A stretch of 34,549 nt of DNA from the NCBI GenBank assembly GCA_001798855.1, contig MGQQ01000035.1, positions 1 to 34,549 of the forward strand, given 5' to 3'. Source of the DNA: Deltaproteobacteria bacterium RBG_16_49_23 (GTDB lineage Bacteria; Desulfobacterota; BSN033; UBA1163). This document shows positions 21,237-29,099 of this stretch, piece by piece. Numbering within the stretch: the first letter of the stretch is position 1; every line of letters starts with the position of its first letter. Under the pieces are notes generated by a model. The model was not told where the DNA came from. It saw only the letters and a program-made list of their open reading frames with translations, and made no database searches. The translations under genes were made by a program, and so were the position numbers.

Positions 21237-22302
21237 CCTTACGGATCAAATCACTAATATCTGAGGAGCGAAGGTCCTTTAAAAAAAGATAGAGGAGGTC
21301 CGCTGTTTTCTCCACATCAGACCATTTGATTAACTCCGCCGGCGAATGGCTGTATCGCCGGGGGATGTAAATCCCGCCACAGGGGATCCCCTTTCCCGAA
21401 GTATGGATCGTGGAAGCATCCGTCCATGTCCGGAAGATATCCTTCTGGTGAGGAATCTTATTCTTTACGGCTGTTGAAATGAGGCGCTGCCTGATCTTTT
21501 TTGAATAGATCGTTCCTTGTCCAAGGGCATTGACATCCATGGATCGGATGACCGGTCCTTTTCCGCACTCATCCGTGGTCAGTTGAGGAGGAGTGATCGG
21601 ATCAGCCGCAGGAACAGTATCGACCACGATCGCCATGTCCGGTTCGAGAGCCTGTGCCGCAACCTTGGCTCCCCTGGAACCCACTTCCTCCTGAACCGCG
21701 GCCACCAGAAATAATTGATAATCGATTTTCTCCTTTTTCATCCTTTCTGCCAGATCGATGAGGATGGCGCAGCCGGCCCGGTTGTCAATCGCCTTGCTGA
21801 TGATGGTGTCCTTCCCGATGGATTGAAAATTTGGATGATAGACAATAGGATCGCCGATCTCGATACCCCATGATCTCACCTCCTCCGCACTCTCCCCTCC
21901 CACATCGATCCAGAGCTCAGAGACGGAAATAGGACGTTTCAGATCTTCAGGGCTCATCAGATGCCGGTTTTTCACTCCGACTACCCCGTTATAGATTCCT
22001 TTGTCGGTACAGATATCCACCTTTGTGCTTAGCAATACCCTCTCGTCGAACATTCCGTTAAGGTCAAAGAAGATGTAGCCTCTTGGATCGATATACTTGA
22101 CAAGCAGACACATCTCATCCGTGTGGACACAGACCATCACAGATCTTCTTCCTTTTCCGGTCTTTCCGACCACGTTTCCCATGGGATCGATGGAGACGTC
22201 GGAAAGGTTCTTTTTCAGCTCTGCTGAAACAAACTCGATCACCTTCTCCTCAAATCCGCTTCCGCCGGGAATCTCTACAAGCTTTTTAAAGATTTTGAGC
22301 AT
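21232..22302 (-). CDS. M42 family metallo-aminopeptidase
   Basis: Cytoplasmic di-metal aminopeptidase of the glutamyl aminopeptidase/deblocking type. The metal and catalytic residues of M42 are in place: His60 and Asp62 (VHTDE), Asp173 (KAIDNRAGC), Glu205 and Glu206 (QEEVGSRGA), Asp228 (VVDT), and a late His in RRYSHSPAE. The PDZ-like middle insertion lies around residues 75-160. 356 aa is normal. It is convergent with the catabolic cluster. Its 3' end, including the stop codon, lies in a TGTAGCG repeat. In-vivo peptide substrate unknown. Confidence 0.92.
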   Translation of the reverse strand: MLKIFKKLVEIPGGSGFEEKVIEFVSAELKKNLSDVSIDPMGNVVGKTGKGRRSVMVCVHTDEMCLLVKYIDPRGYIFFDLNGMFDERVLLSTKVDICTDKGIYNGVVGVKNRHLMSPEDLKRPISVSELWIDVGGESAEEVRSWGIEIGDPIVYHPNFQSIGKDTIISKAIDNRAGCAILIDLAERMKKEKIDYQLFLVAAVQEEVGSRGAKVAAQALEPDMAIVVDTVPAADPITPPQLTTDECGKGPVIRSMDVNALGQGTIYSKKIRQRLISTAVKNKIPHQKDIFRTWTDASTIHTSGKGIPCGGIYIPRRYSHSPAELIKWSDVEKTADLLYLFLKDLRSSDISDLIRKV

Positions 22303-22347
22303 TTATTTCTCCTTGGGTCGATTTCTTCGGCAATGGGAAAACTGCCA

Positions 22348-22785
22348 TCATAGGTGAAGGAGGATGAAAACCTGGTAAGCCACCACCAGGGTGTATAAGC
22401 AGCTAATGGCAATGATCATTTCTCTGACCAGCTTAAATCCGCTGTGAAGGCATAACAGGGCTAAAGAGAATGAGACAATAAAAAACTTCCAGATCCAAAA
22501 CTTTGTTCCGTAGAGGTCGATGACAGAACGGACAACAGGATTAGCTTCCCATCCCTTCAGATCGAGAATCATTATTGTGAAAAAAGCATCCAAAACATTT
22601 AATCCAACGATCGAGATCAGGAAGAAGAGTAAGGATGAGCTATAGCGGTCAACATATCCTCCTCTTTGTTTGTCCATCTTTCTTCGCATCATCCTTCTTC
22701 GTCCCAAGAAAGTATATCGGGTCAAAGCGGGGGTAGATCTCTTTCTCCGACCTTTTCCGAAACGCTTATCGAGATTCTCTTCCAT
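22348..22785 (-). CDS. DUF5658 family small membrane protein
   Basis: 145-aa protein with a very basic N-terminus (about 50 residues with many Arg/Lys) followed by three hydrophobic segments. The DUF5658 signature is visible as NVLDAFFTIMIL and GWEANPVVRSVI. The function of the family is unknown. I chose ATG 22785; the frame stays open upstream to 22914, but that part translates an intergenic palindromic repeat (22803-22930) and is unlikely to be coding. No clear ribosome site. Same strand as the M42 peptidase and DUF2784 genes. Confidence 0.75.
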   Translation of the reverse strand: MEENLDKRFGKGRRKRSTPALTRYTFLGRRRMMRRKMDKQRGGYVDRYSSSLLFFLISIVGLNVLDAFFTIMILDLKGWEANPVVRSVIDLYGTKFWIWKFFIVSFSLALLCLHSGFKLVREMIIAISCLYTLVVAYQVFILLHL

Positions 22786-22802
22786 AAAAAGTATCCATTG
22801 GG

Positions 22803-22930
22803 AAGTTTGAAATAAACTTTTAAAATCCCTCCCTACCTCCCTTTGCCAAAGGGAGGTAAAATGTTTCCCCCTTTTGACAAAGGGGGAGTGAGGGGGATTA
22901 GACTGCTTTTTCAATTAGCTAAGGTGTTAA
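22803..22930. repeat. Palindromic intergenic element, third copy
   Basis: Begins AAGTTTGAAATAAACTTTTA, carries CCCTCCCTACCTCCC and GGGAGG, then GGGGGAGTGAGGGGGATTAG, and ends CTTTTTCAATTAGCTAAGGTG. It matches 994-1172 at both ends, so it is a nearly complete copy. Confidence 0.75.
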
Positions 22931-22960
22931 CATAAAATGAATTTTATACTCTACGGCGGT

Positions 22961-23326
22961 TTATTTCAATGCTTTAGGTGATTTCTTTTTTGAATAAAAC
23001 AAGACATTAAACCCGCAAAGAAGGATGGTGAAAAGGAGAATGATCGATTGGGAAATCTCCATATAAACGATTCTCTCCGCATAGTAAATGATGAACGACC
23101 CTGCATAAGTAAGATCAGGGTTATGTTTAGCTCTCAACCATGCCTCAAGATGGGTGAGGGGACAGAGCCAGTCGAATATCTGTATGATGAGGGCGAAGGC
23201 GAGGCCGGAGAGATGGGATATTTTTACGAATCTGCTTCTCCTCCCTCCCAGGCCGCCCAGAAAGAGGAAGATGATCCATAAAAAATGGAACAAAACAACA
23301 GCGTCTGCGAGAATTTTGTAAAACAT
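22961..23326 (-). CDS. DUF2784 family membrane protein
   Basis: 121-aa protein with four predicted membrane segments. The conserved family pattern is clear: LADAVVLFHFLWIIFLFLGG at the start (in part: ADAVVLFHFLWIIFLFLGG), FDWLCPLTHLEAWLR in the middle, and YAGSFIIYYAERIVY later. No biochemical function is known for the family. Length is typical. It is on the same strand as its neighbours but separated by repeat DNA on both sides. Confidence 0.88.
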   Translation of the reverse strand: MFYKILADAVVLFHFLWIIFLFLGGLGGRRSRFVKISHLSGLAFALIIQIFDWLCPLTHLEAWLRAKHNPDLTYAGSFIIYYAERIVYMEISQSIILLFTILLCGFNVLFYSKKKSPKALK

Positions 23327-23347
23327 CGGGAGAAAATATCCTTAATA

Positions 23348-23455
23348 ATCTCCCTCTCCCCTTGTAGGAAGGGGTAGGGGTGAGGGGGAATATGGGAAAT
23401 TCCGTCACCCTCCCCTCAATCCCCTCCCATCAAGGGAGGGGAAGAAATATTTTTA
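23348..23455. repeat. Purine/pyrimidine-rich palindromic element (uninterrupted form)
   Basis: CTCCCTCTCCCCTTGTAGGA, GGGGTAGGGGTGAGGGGG, then CACCCTCCCCTCAATCCCCT and AAGGGAGGGG. It resembles the element at 8660-8900 but lacks the 8749-8884 insertion. Confidence 0.7.
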
Positions 23456-23490
23456 GGTTAGAACGTCTCGCAGCTCTGCTGCGTGGTTTT

Positions 23491-24423
23491 TCACTCTTTC
23501 TGGCGGATCTCGAGTGGAGTTGAAGGCGAATCTTTTTCCCGGGCCAACTGTAAAAGGACAACCGCAGCAATCACGCCAATCCCGCCCAACACCTGTAATG
23601 GATAAAGCACTTCGCCCAGGACAAAATAGGCGGCCACCCCTGCCACCACGGGTTCCCATGTCGAAGTGATGCTTGCCCGGGTGGCCCGGATCCGCTCCAT
23701 CCCCTTGAAGTAGAAACCAAAGGGAATCAGGGTTGAGAAGATGGCGATATAGAGAAAGGCGATCCAGACCTTGAAGGAATGCCCGTCATTGATAATCTTC
23801 GCCGGTGAGACGAAAACCATATAACCTATTGCGCTCAATCCGAACCCATAAAGGATGAGCGTCCACGGATCGTATTTCTTTAATCCTCTTTCCCCATAAA
23901 GCGCATAGAAGGTGAAGAAGAAAGAGGCAATCAAGCCGCTCATGATGCCAACTTTATTTAGACGGAGAAGATCAATCTGATAGCCACCGACAACCAGGTA
24001 ACATCCTGCCACGGCTAAAAGCAGAGCAGCGATCTTTCCCTTCCGAAAGGGCTCCTTTTGAAAGAGAAAGGCATAAAGAGAGACCCAGACCGGTTGAAGA
24101 TATTGAAGGAGAATGGCAGGTCCGACATGAATCTGGCTGATCGTATAATAATAAAAAAATTGCATTCCGGTGACGCCTACCCATCCCAGGATGATGAAGT
24201 AAGGCAAGTCTTTCAGGGAGATGATGATCTTGCTCCGGTTATAGAAAAGAAGGAAAAGAAAAAGGATGAGCGTGGCCAGGGTCAGCCGGACAAGAATGAG
24301 TTCAGCCGGGGGAAGTCCGATGTTAAAGAGGGTTTTTGCGACAACGCTCGATATCCCCCAGAGTGTCGATCCGATCAAGATATAGAGGTAGCCATGGATC
24401 TCATTTCTCTTCATTGCGCCCAT
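23491..24423 (-). CDS. EamA/DMT superfamily permease
   Basis: Inner-membrane metabolite exporter with about ten membrane segments in two EamA repeats (about residues 10-145 and 160-295). Typical sequences are GSTLWGISSVVAKTLF in the first repeat, ILLQYLQPVWVSLYAFLFQKE at its end (in part: LLQYLQPVWVSLYAFLF), and ITSTWEPVVAGVAAYFVLGE in the second. 310 aa is normal for RhaT/YdcZ-like members. The start could also be the second ATG at 24414. The substrate cannot be predicted from this family. Confidence 0.9.
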   Translation of the reverse strand: MGAMKRNEIHGYLYILIGSTLWGISSVVAKTLFNIGLPPAELILVRLTLATLILFLFLLFYNRSKIIISLKDLPYFIILGWVGVTGMQFFYYYTISQIHVGPAILLQYLQPVWVSLYAFLFQKEPFRKGKIAALLLAVAGCYLVVGGYQIDLLRLNKVGIMSGLIASFFFTFYALYGERGLKKYDPWTLILYGFGLSAIGYMVFVSPAKIINDGHSFKVWIAFLYIAIFSTLIPFGFYFKGMERIRATRASITSTWEPVVAGVAAYFVLGEVLYPLQVLGGIGVIAAVVLLQLAREKDSPSTPLEIRQKE

Positions 24424-24499
24424 CGTGTCATAAAACAGAACTGAAAATCAACTTTAATTCAGAACAAAAGATCTTAAATTTGAAAATTGACACATCCAA

Positions 24500-24600
24500 A
24501 AACTTAACTCCTCCCCCTTGAAGGGGAGGGGAAATATTTTGAAGCTGTTTCTGAAATATTAGAAACAGCAAGACTTTCCGGCAGGTTGCGTTCACCCCCC
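24500..24600. repeat. Short palindromic repeats in the divergent EamA/DUF1684 spacer
   Basis: CTCCTCCCCCTTGAAGGGGAGGGG (24507 on, in part) is a short GC-rich palindrome, and GCTGTTTCTGAAATATTAGA with AACAGC is a second hairpin at about 24543-24569. Promoters for both divergent genes should be in this ~215-base spacer, but none stands out. Confidence 0.4.
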
Positions 24601-24638
24601 CCTTTTTGTTAATATGAAAAAGAAATTGGGAGTTTTTT

Positions 24639-25274
24639 ATGAAGAATAAAGGGATCTTCCTCGTATTTTTAAACCTGTTGATCTTGTCAATTTTCTCAGG
24701 ATTCCCAATGGCTGGAGAAGGAGAGAAGGCGGACCTTAGGGCCCAGCAGGAGAAATCAGTGCTGGAGTGGAGAAAAGGGAGGGATGATTTCTTTAAGAAT
24801 CACCAGCGCTCCCCCCTTACCCCCAGCGAGAAGAAGGTTTTTAAGGGGATAAAATACTATGCGTTCAATTCCAATTATTCGTTTTCCGGGCAGATTAAAC
24901 GGTATAACCTTCACATCAATAACCCGGATTATTATGCAACCTTCCTGACGAATAAGGGGACCAATAAACGCTATATCCGGTACGGACAATTTCATTTCCA
25001 GATGAACGGAAAGGAGTATGTCCTCCAGGTTTACAAATCGATTTTGAGCGATAACCTCTTCATCCCTTTTAAGGACAGGACGAACGGAAAAGGGACTTAT
25101 GAGGGAGGAAGGTATATCGATGCTGAGATTCTCCCCGGATATAAGATGGAATTAGATTTCAATATAGCTTACCATCCTTCCTGCGCCTATAACGATAAAT
25201 TTATCTGCGTGCTTCCCCCCCGCGAAAATACGCTTGAGATAGAGATCCGGGCCGGCGAGAAGAATTACAGGTAG
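24639..25274 (+). CDS. Exported DUF1684 family protein
   Basis: 211 aa with an N-terminal signal peptide (MKNKGIFLVFLNLLILSIFS, cleavage probably near residue 25). The mature part carries the full DUF1684 signature: LFIPFKDRTNGKGTYEGGRY at about 147-166, then DFNIAYHPSCAYNDKFICVL and LPPRENTLEIEIRAGEK. Family function is unknown; the conserved Cys pair and Gly-rich loop suggest a ligand-binding fold, which is inference. GGGAG lies about eight bases before ATG 24639. It is convergent with the nickel transport genes. Confidence 0.9.
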   Translation: MKNKGIFLVFLNLLILSIFSGFPMAGEGEKADLRAQQEKSVLEWRKGRDDFFKNHQRSPLTPSEKKVFKGIKYYAFNSNYSFSGQIKRYNLHINNPDYYATFLTNKGTNKRYIRYGQFHFQMNGKEYVLQVYKSILSDNLFIPFKDRTNGKGTYEGGRYIDAEILPGYKMELDFNIAYHPSCAYNDKFICVLPPRENTLEIEIRAGEKNYR

Positions 25275-25313
25275 TCCTTCCTTGCATATAGCTCTTCCAG
25301 CTTTAGATATGAT

Positions 25314-25348
25314 ACCGTTCACCCTTCGAGAGCCTCAGGGCGAACGGT
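25314..25348. terminator. Hairpin between convergent genes (possible terminator)
   Basis: ACCGTTCACCCT and AGGGCGAACGGT pair over 12 bases with one wobble, around an 11-base loop. It lies between the stop of the DUF1684 gene and the end of cbiO. There is no good T-run on either side, so it may instead be another intergenic repeat. Confidence 0.45.
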
Positions 25349-25366
25349 AAATCCTCAAGAACCTTT

Positions 25367-26176
25367 TTATTCACTTTCATGCCTGTGGAAGAGATAGTGG
25401 GAATGGATGTGCCTGTGGGCCATATTGCCATGGCGGTGGATATGCTCATGGATCAGATTGACCCTGAGCAGGAGTTCTTCATCTCCCAGGATATCTGCAG
25501 CGTTTCCTGTTTTTTCCAACCGGTGTTCTTCCGATAAAACCCCTACGGTTGCCTGCAGTTCATCCACGAGAGAGAGGTCATGGGTGGCAATGACAAGGGT
25601 CTTTCCAGCCTCATTCAAGGCGAGCATGAGTTCTACAAGAAAGCATTGTGTTTTCGGATCGAACCCATTGGTGGGTTCATCCAGGAGCAGGACTTCTGGG
25701 TTCATGGTCAGGACAGAGCCGATGGCCACCTTCTTCTTTTCTCCTCCAGAGAGCATATAAGAGGGTCTGTCTTTCAGGTTTTCGATACCCAGCATCTTCA
25801 TGATCTCGAAAGCCCTGTCCAGAGCCTCTTCCTTGCTAATTTCTAACTGAAGGGGTCCGTAAAGGAGTTCATCAAGCACCGTGGGACAGAAAAGCTGGAC
25901 ATCCGGGTCCTGAAAGACATATCCAACCCGTTCCCGAAAAAATCTCAGGAAGCCTTTATTCCGCAAAGACTTTTCGGAAACATCGATTCCCTCGAAGAAA
26001 AATTTCCCGCTAACCGGGTATCTCAACCCTCCAATGATCTGCAATAGCGTCGATTTCCCGCTCCCATTAGCCCCGATAATGGCAACTTTTTCTCCCTTAT
26101 TCATTTTGAGACTTACATCGGAAAGGGCAGGAATCTTATCGAAATAAGTATAACTGACTTTTTCAAGCCTTATCAT
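25367..26176 (-). CDS. cbiO: Nickel/cobalt ECF transporter ATPase (CbiO) with His-rich tail
   Basis: Energy-coupling ATPase of an ECF metal uptake system. Walker A is GANGSGKST, the Q-loop YVFQDPDVQLFCP, the signature MLSGGEKKKVAIG, Walker B VLLLDEPTNGFDP, and the H-loop ATHDL. The C-terminus is strikingly His-rich (HEHIHRHGNMAHRHIHSHYL), a feature of metal-handling CbiO proteins and consistent with nickel. ATG 26176 is chosen because homology begins there and GAGG lies ten bases upstream; a GTG at 26185 is possible. It is the last gene of the cbiM-N-Q-O group, 12 bases after cbiQ. Confidence 0.94.
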   Translation of the reverse strand: MIRLEKVSYTYFDKIPALSDVSLKMNKGEKVAIIGANGSGKSTLLQIIGGLRYPVSGKFFFEGIDVSEKSLRNKGFLRFFRERVGYVFQDPDVQLFCPTVLDELLYGPLQLEISKEEALDRAFEIMKMLGIENLKDRPSYMLSGGEKKKVAIGSVLTMNPEVLLLDEPTNGFDPKTQCFLVELMLALNEAGKTLVIATHDLSLVDELQATVGVLSEEHRLEKTGNAADILGDEELLLRVNLIHEHIHRHGNMAHRHIHSHYLFHRHESE

Positions 26177-26188
26177 ACAGACCACACC

Positions 26189-27115
26189 TCAGATGAATAG
26201 AAAGAACACCCCGGTGAATAAGAGAAAGGTGCCTGCATAACAGTCACCTGTTCGCATCTTTGGGAAGCCATAAAGTTTAATGGTATCCGAAAAACCTCTT
26301 CCGATCATCGCCTTAAAAACCTCTTCATACCTCAGACGGGTTTTCATAAAGATGAATGCAACCCGCCCTGCAATCCACTCCCTCGCTTCGGCATGAGTCG
26401 CCTCCCGGACCATCCTGCTTTTTTTTGAAAGGTGCATATCCTCTGCGGTCTTCGAGAATATGAAAATATACTTAAAACAGAGAGTTATAATAATAATAAA
26501 GGTGTCCGGAACTTTCAGAACCTTAAGAGCTCTCAAGATCTCGGAGAAAGGTGTCGTATAGAGCACCAAGAAGGAGAGGGAGAGCGAGTTGATCACCCGC
26601 AGGGTTAGCCGGATCACGCCATAAATGCCTTCCCTGGTTATTCCAACCTCTGCGGGGATATGGTAGATCCAAAAATTTATGGGCTTTGAAAATCTTATGA
26701 CAGGACCAACCATTTCCCCATTTGTAATCACATTGAAAGCAGAGGGAAAAGCAATGAGGAAACCCAAAAAAAATCCTAAAAAAAGAACCCTGCTGTAAAA
26801 TGTGACAATTCGTATACGGGAAAGCAAGGCAAGAGAAAAAATAAAACCCCCGATATAGAGCTCTGACAATAAGTCTCTTTTTAGATTAACAATGATGACA
26901 AAAAAGAGGAGGAAAAGAACTTTTACCCTGGCATCGATCTTTTGGAAAAGTCCACTCCCGGATGAAAGCTCCCACTGAACATATCCCTTTTTGATCAACT
27001 GCGCCAGATGATGGATTCCCTCTTCAAGAAAACCCATTTTGATTCTTCCCTTACCCTGTTTGAAAGAGACGGGGGAGGGCTGGTCTAACAGAAAGGAAGG
27101 TAATTTATTTTCCAT
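26189..27115 (-). CDS. cbiQ: Nickel/cobalt ECF transporter membrane coupling protein (CbiQ)
   Basis: Transmembrane T-component that links the ATPase to CbiM. It contains KIDARVKVLFLLFFVIIVNL at the first core membrane segment (in part: DARVKVLFLLFFVIIVN) and the C-terminal coupling helices with AEAREWIAGRVAFIFMKTRL and RYEEVFKAMIGRGF. About six membrane segments. An extra ~50-residue hydrophilic N-terminus precedes the core, making it longer (308 aa) than the usual ~260. The start overlaps the end of the upstream gene by 11 bases, so translation is probably coupled. Confidence 0.93.
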   Translation of the reverse strand: MENKLPSFLLDQPSPVSFKQGKGRIKMGFLEEGIHHLAQLIKKGYVQWELSSGSGLFQKIDARVKVLFLLFFVIIVNLKRDLLSELYIGGFIFSLALLSRIRIVTFYSRVLFLGFFLGFLIAFPSAFNVITNGEMVGPVIRFSKPINFWIYHIPAEVGITREGIYGVIRLTLRVINSLSLSFLVLYTTPFSEILRALKVLKVPDTFIIIITLCFKYIFIFSKTAEDMHLSKKSRMVREATHAEAREWIAGRVAFIFMKTRLRYEEVFKAMIGRGFSDTIKLYGFPKMRTGDCYAGTFLLFTGVFFLFI

Positions 27116-27446
27116 GCTTAGCTTTTGCGATCAACCTCGAAATCAATGAGAAAACGATAACACACGCCGCTATTCCGATGAGTCCTGAGACGATATAAGA
27201 GAATAACTCGGATGTCATCGATGAACTCTCCCCGACAAAGTTATAGTCAGGTATCGGAGCTTTCCATAAATCAGCCAGTTTTTTTAGACCATCAGGAACA
27301 TACCCGACAAGCCTCTCAACTTGATCTACTCCCCACTCCCCCCACGCCTCCCCTGCTTTAAATAATTTGGGAAAAAGGATCCCAAGAGGAGTAAGCAGCG
27401 CCATGATGAGAAGGCCTATCCATAGTCTTTTCTGAAATGCTGTCAT
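27105..27446 (-). CDS. PDGLE-domain protein (CbiN-like accessory membrane subunit)
   Basis: 113-aa protein with an N-terminal membrane segment (about residues 8-26), a short outside loop, and a C-terminal membrane segment (about 83-105). The PDGLE domain motif appears as YVPDGLKKLADLW, followed by AP-x-PDYN. In nickel/cobalt ECF systems this type of small subunit replaces CbiN next to CbiM. It lies between cbiM and cbiQ, the expected position. Confidence 0.87.
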   Translation of the reverse strand: MTAFQKRLWIGLLIMALLTPLGILFPKLFKAGEAWGEWGVDQVERLVGYVPDGLKKLADLWKAPIPDYNFVGESSSMTSELFSYIVSGLIGIAACVIVFSLISRLIAKAKHGK

Positions 27447-27464
27447 CTAAGGCTTCCTTTAAAG

Positions 27465-28157
27465 TTATTTGTTCCCTGAAGGGTCCGCTATGGCATAGAC
27501 GAGGTCGCGCTCGTGTTTCAGAAAGTATTTGAGCAATAACAGGGTGACCAACCCTTCGGCAATGCCGAAAAGAACCAAATGTTGGATGAGCATGATAGGT
27601 ACCGCTACGGAGAGGGGATAGGGAGCGTAGAGTGGTCTGCCGTCCACCCCTGTAGCGATTAAAGGCTGAATCCCGAACTCAACCGCAGTAAAAAGGGCTG
27701 CTGCTGTCAGACCAATGTAGCCGGAAAAGAAGGCTGCGACCGTCATCCTTTTCCCACTCTCTGCTCTTCCTTTTATAAGTTTAAATGATCCATAAGATAT
27801 AAAAGGCATGACCACGGCCATGTTAAAACAATTCGCTCCAATTGCAGTGATCCCTCCATCACCGAAAAGGATGGCCTGGATGATCAAAACTACTGACACA
27901 GCTATCACTGCCGTCCAAGGCCCCAAAAGGATGGCAATAATCCCAGCCCCTACGGCATGGCCGGTGGTGCCCCCCGGGACAGGAATATTAAACATCATAA
28001 TAAGAAAAGAGAATGCTGCGGCCATTCCAAGATAGGGGACATGCTTTAAAGACAGCTGTTTCTTAAGCTTTTTCTGGGCAATGCTCCAAAAGATAATGGA
28101 AACCCCGTATAATGGAACGTAAGTCTGGGGTCCCAAATACCCGTCTGGGATGTGCAT
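27465..28157 (-). CDS. cbiM: Nickel/cobalt ECF transporter substrate-binding protein (CbiM)
   Basis: Membrane S-component that binds Ni2+ or Co2+. It starts with MHIPDGYL, whose N-terminal amine and His2 are metal ligands in solved CbiM/NikM structures. NIPVPGGTTGHAVGAG follows, with a further conserved His, and ILFGDGGITAIGANCFNM is also typical. About six or seven membrane segments in 230 aa. Whether the metal is nickel or cobalt cannot be decided from CbiM alone, but the CooT gene upstream and the His-rich CbiO favour nickel. Confidence 0.94.
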   Translation of the reverse strand: MHIPDGYLGPQTYVPLYGVSIIFWSIAQKKLKKQLSLKHVPYLGMAAAFSFLIMMFNIPVPGGTTGHAVGAGIIAILLGPWTAVIAVSVVLIIQAILFGDGGITAIGANCFNMAVVMPFISYGSFKLIKGRAESGKRMTVAAFFSGYIGLTAAALFTAVEFGIQPLIATGVDGRPLYAPYPLSVAVPIMLIQHLVLFGIAEGLVTLLLLKYFLKHERDLVYAIADPSGNK

Positions 28158-28226
28158 AAACCCTCTCTTTTTCTAAAAAAGTGACTGTGTCTGTTTTCTG
28201 TTTCAGAAAGACATAAAAATAAAAAA

Positions 28227-28273
28227 GCCACGAAGACTTTTCCAACTTCTGTCGGAGTCAAGACCTTCGTGGC
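28227..28273. terminator. Bidirectional intrinsic-terminator-like hairpin in the cbiM leader
   Basis: GCCACGAAG (28227-28235) and CTTCGTGGC (28265-28273) are perfectly complementary over nine bases around a 29-base loop. A T-run follows on both strands (CTTTTTT on +, TTTTTTATTTTTA on -). On the minus strand it lies between cooT and cbiM, 70 bases before the cbiM start, so it could be a terminator or an attenuator. Confidence 0.7.
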
Positions 28274-28300
28274 CTTTTTTAAAATATTGGGTCCTGAGCA

Positions 28301-28323
28301 GGGAACGGTTTCAAACCGTTCCC
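28301..28323. repeat. Perfect 23-bp palindrome GGGAACGGTTT-C-AAACCGTTCCC
   Basis: Eleven-base perfect arms around a single C, between cooT and cbiM. It could be an operator for a dimeric regulator or a hairpin; no factor is assigned. Confidence 0.6.
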
Positions 28324-28343
28324 TACAAGTTCGGATTTTATAT

Positions 28344-28532
28344 TTAAACTTCTTCCAGCACAATCCGGTGATCGAGGAGATTCATCTCCTTGATTCGAGC
28401 TTTAATCCTTTTCTGTTCTCCGAAGATATTCTGGAGGTAGAGCTCCTCCTTTTCAGGGCGAAGGACGGAGATGTCCTCAAGAATCAACTCCTCTTTCCCT
28501 TCTTTCAGCAGGTATGCATTGGCTTCACACAT
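28344..28532 (-). CDS. cooT: CooT family nickel-binding protein
   Basis: 62-aa protein with MCEANAYL at the start and FGEQKRIKARIKEMNLLDHRIVLE at the end (in part: RIKEMNLLDHRIVLE), matching the CooT family. CooT binds one Ni2+ per dimer through Cys2 and serves nickel delivery to CO dehydrogenase in known systems. Cys2 is present here. GGGAGGA lies about six bases before ATG 28532. It is 15 bases downstream of the DUF3842 gene and upstream of cbiM, which ties nickel import to nickel handling. No CO dehydrogenase gene is in the window. Confidence 0.92.
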   Translation of the reverse strand: MCEANAYLLKEGKEELILEDISVLRPEKEELYLQNIFGEQKRIKARIKEMNLLDHRIVLEEV

Positions 28533-28547
28533 GGGTTCCTCCCGATC

Positions 28548-28970
28548 TCAATATATGATCTCTTGTATTCGCTTAATCAATTGATCAATCAGATGGGGAA
28601 GGGGTTCCTTGGACGCTCCGATGATTTCCACATCGGGCATCTTTAAGGGAAGAAGACATTTCAAAGCGGGAGAGGACGTTATGGCCTCCGCCATTTTCGG
28701 TGTCAACTCCCCCATCATCGAATTGGCAAGGACGATGGCCGATGTCCCCACGATCATATCCATGGCCTTCACTGTTTGAACAATGGCGTTTTCTCCGGAG
28801 GCTCCTTTATTCGCCCCCGCCTTTAACATCGCCCCCGTTGCCATGGCATTCGTTCCCAGGCCGATAAGATCCACTTCTTCACCGAAGGTTTCCCGAAGAC
28901 GTTTGATCATCAAGCCTCCGATGCCCCCTCCCTGTCCATCAATAACTGCAATCAACTTTTTCTTTTCCAT
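28548..28970 (-). CDS. DUF3842 family protein
   Basis: 140-aa soluble protein starting KLIAVIDGQGGGIGGLMIKR, with the family pattern GLGTNAMATGAMLKAGANKG and ENAIVQTVKAMDMIVGTSAI. The Gly-rich first loop resembles a nucleotide-binding or NTPase-like turn, but no complete Walker A is present. Family function is unknown. Cotranscription with cooT (15-base gap) and the position before cbiM suggest a role in nickel metabolism; this is inference. No Shine-Dalgarno is visible before ATG 28970, and a terminator-like hairpin with a T-run ends about ten bases before the start. Confidence 0.85.
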   Translation of the reverse strand: MEKKKLIAVIDGQGGGIGGLMIKRLRETFGEEVDLIGLGTNAMATGAMLKAGANKGASGENAIVQTVKAMDMIVGTSAIVLANSMMGELTPKMAEAITSSPALKCLLPLKMPDVEIIGASKEPLPHLIDQLIKRIQEIIY

Positions 28971-28986
28971 ATTAAAGCAATAAAAA

Positions 28987-29032
28987 AGCCACTTCCGGCT
29001 CTTCCTTTTGGAGGCGCTTCACCTTCGTGGCT
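28987..29032 (-). terminator. Terminator-like hairpin directly upstream of the DUF3842 gene
   Basis: On the minus strand AGCCAC (29032-29027) pairs with GTGGCT (28992-28987), followed by TTTTTATT. It shares the sequence GCCACGAAGGT at its start and GTGGCTTTTTTAT at its end with the hairpin before cbiM. It follows the amidase gene by about 70 bases and precedes the DUF3842 ATG by about ten, so it may terminate the former or attenuate the latter. Confidence 0.55.
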
Positions 29033-29099
29033 GAATTTTATATAAACGGAATGAATCAATTTGTCAAACATTATTTATTCCACAAACTGTCCGTATTCT

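Noticed and set aside
22786-22914. N-terminal extension of the DUF5658 protein
   Set aside because: It translates the palindromic repeat at 22803-22930; the conserved protein begins after ATG 22785.
28158-28343. NiCo or cobalamin riboswitch in the cbiM leader
   Set aside because: I could not find the conserved core of either class; only a terminator-like hairpin and a 23-bp palindrome are visible.
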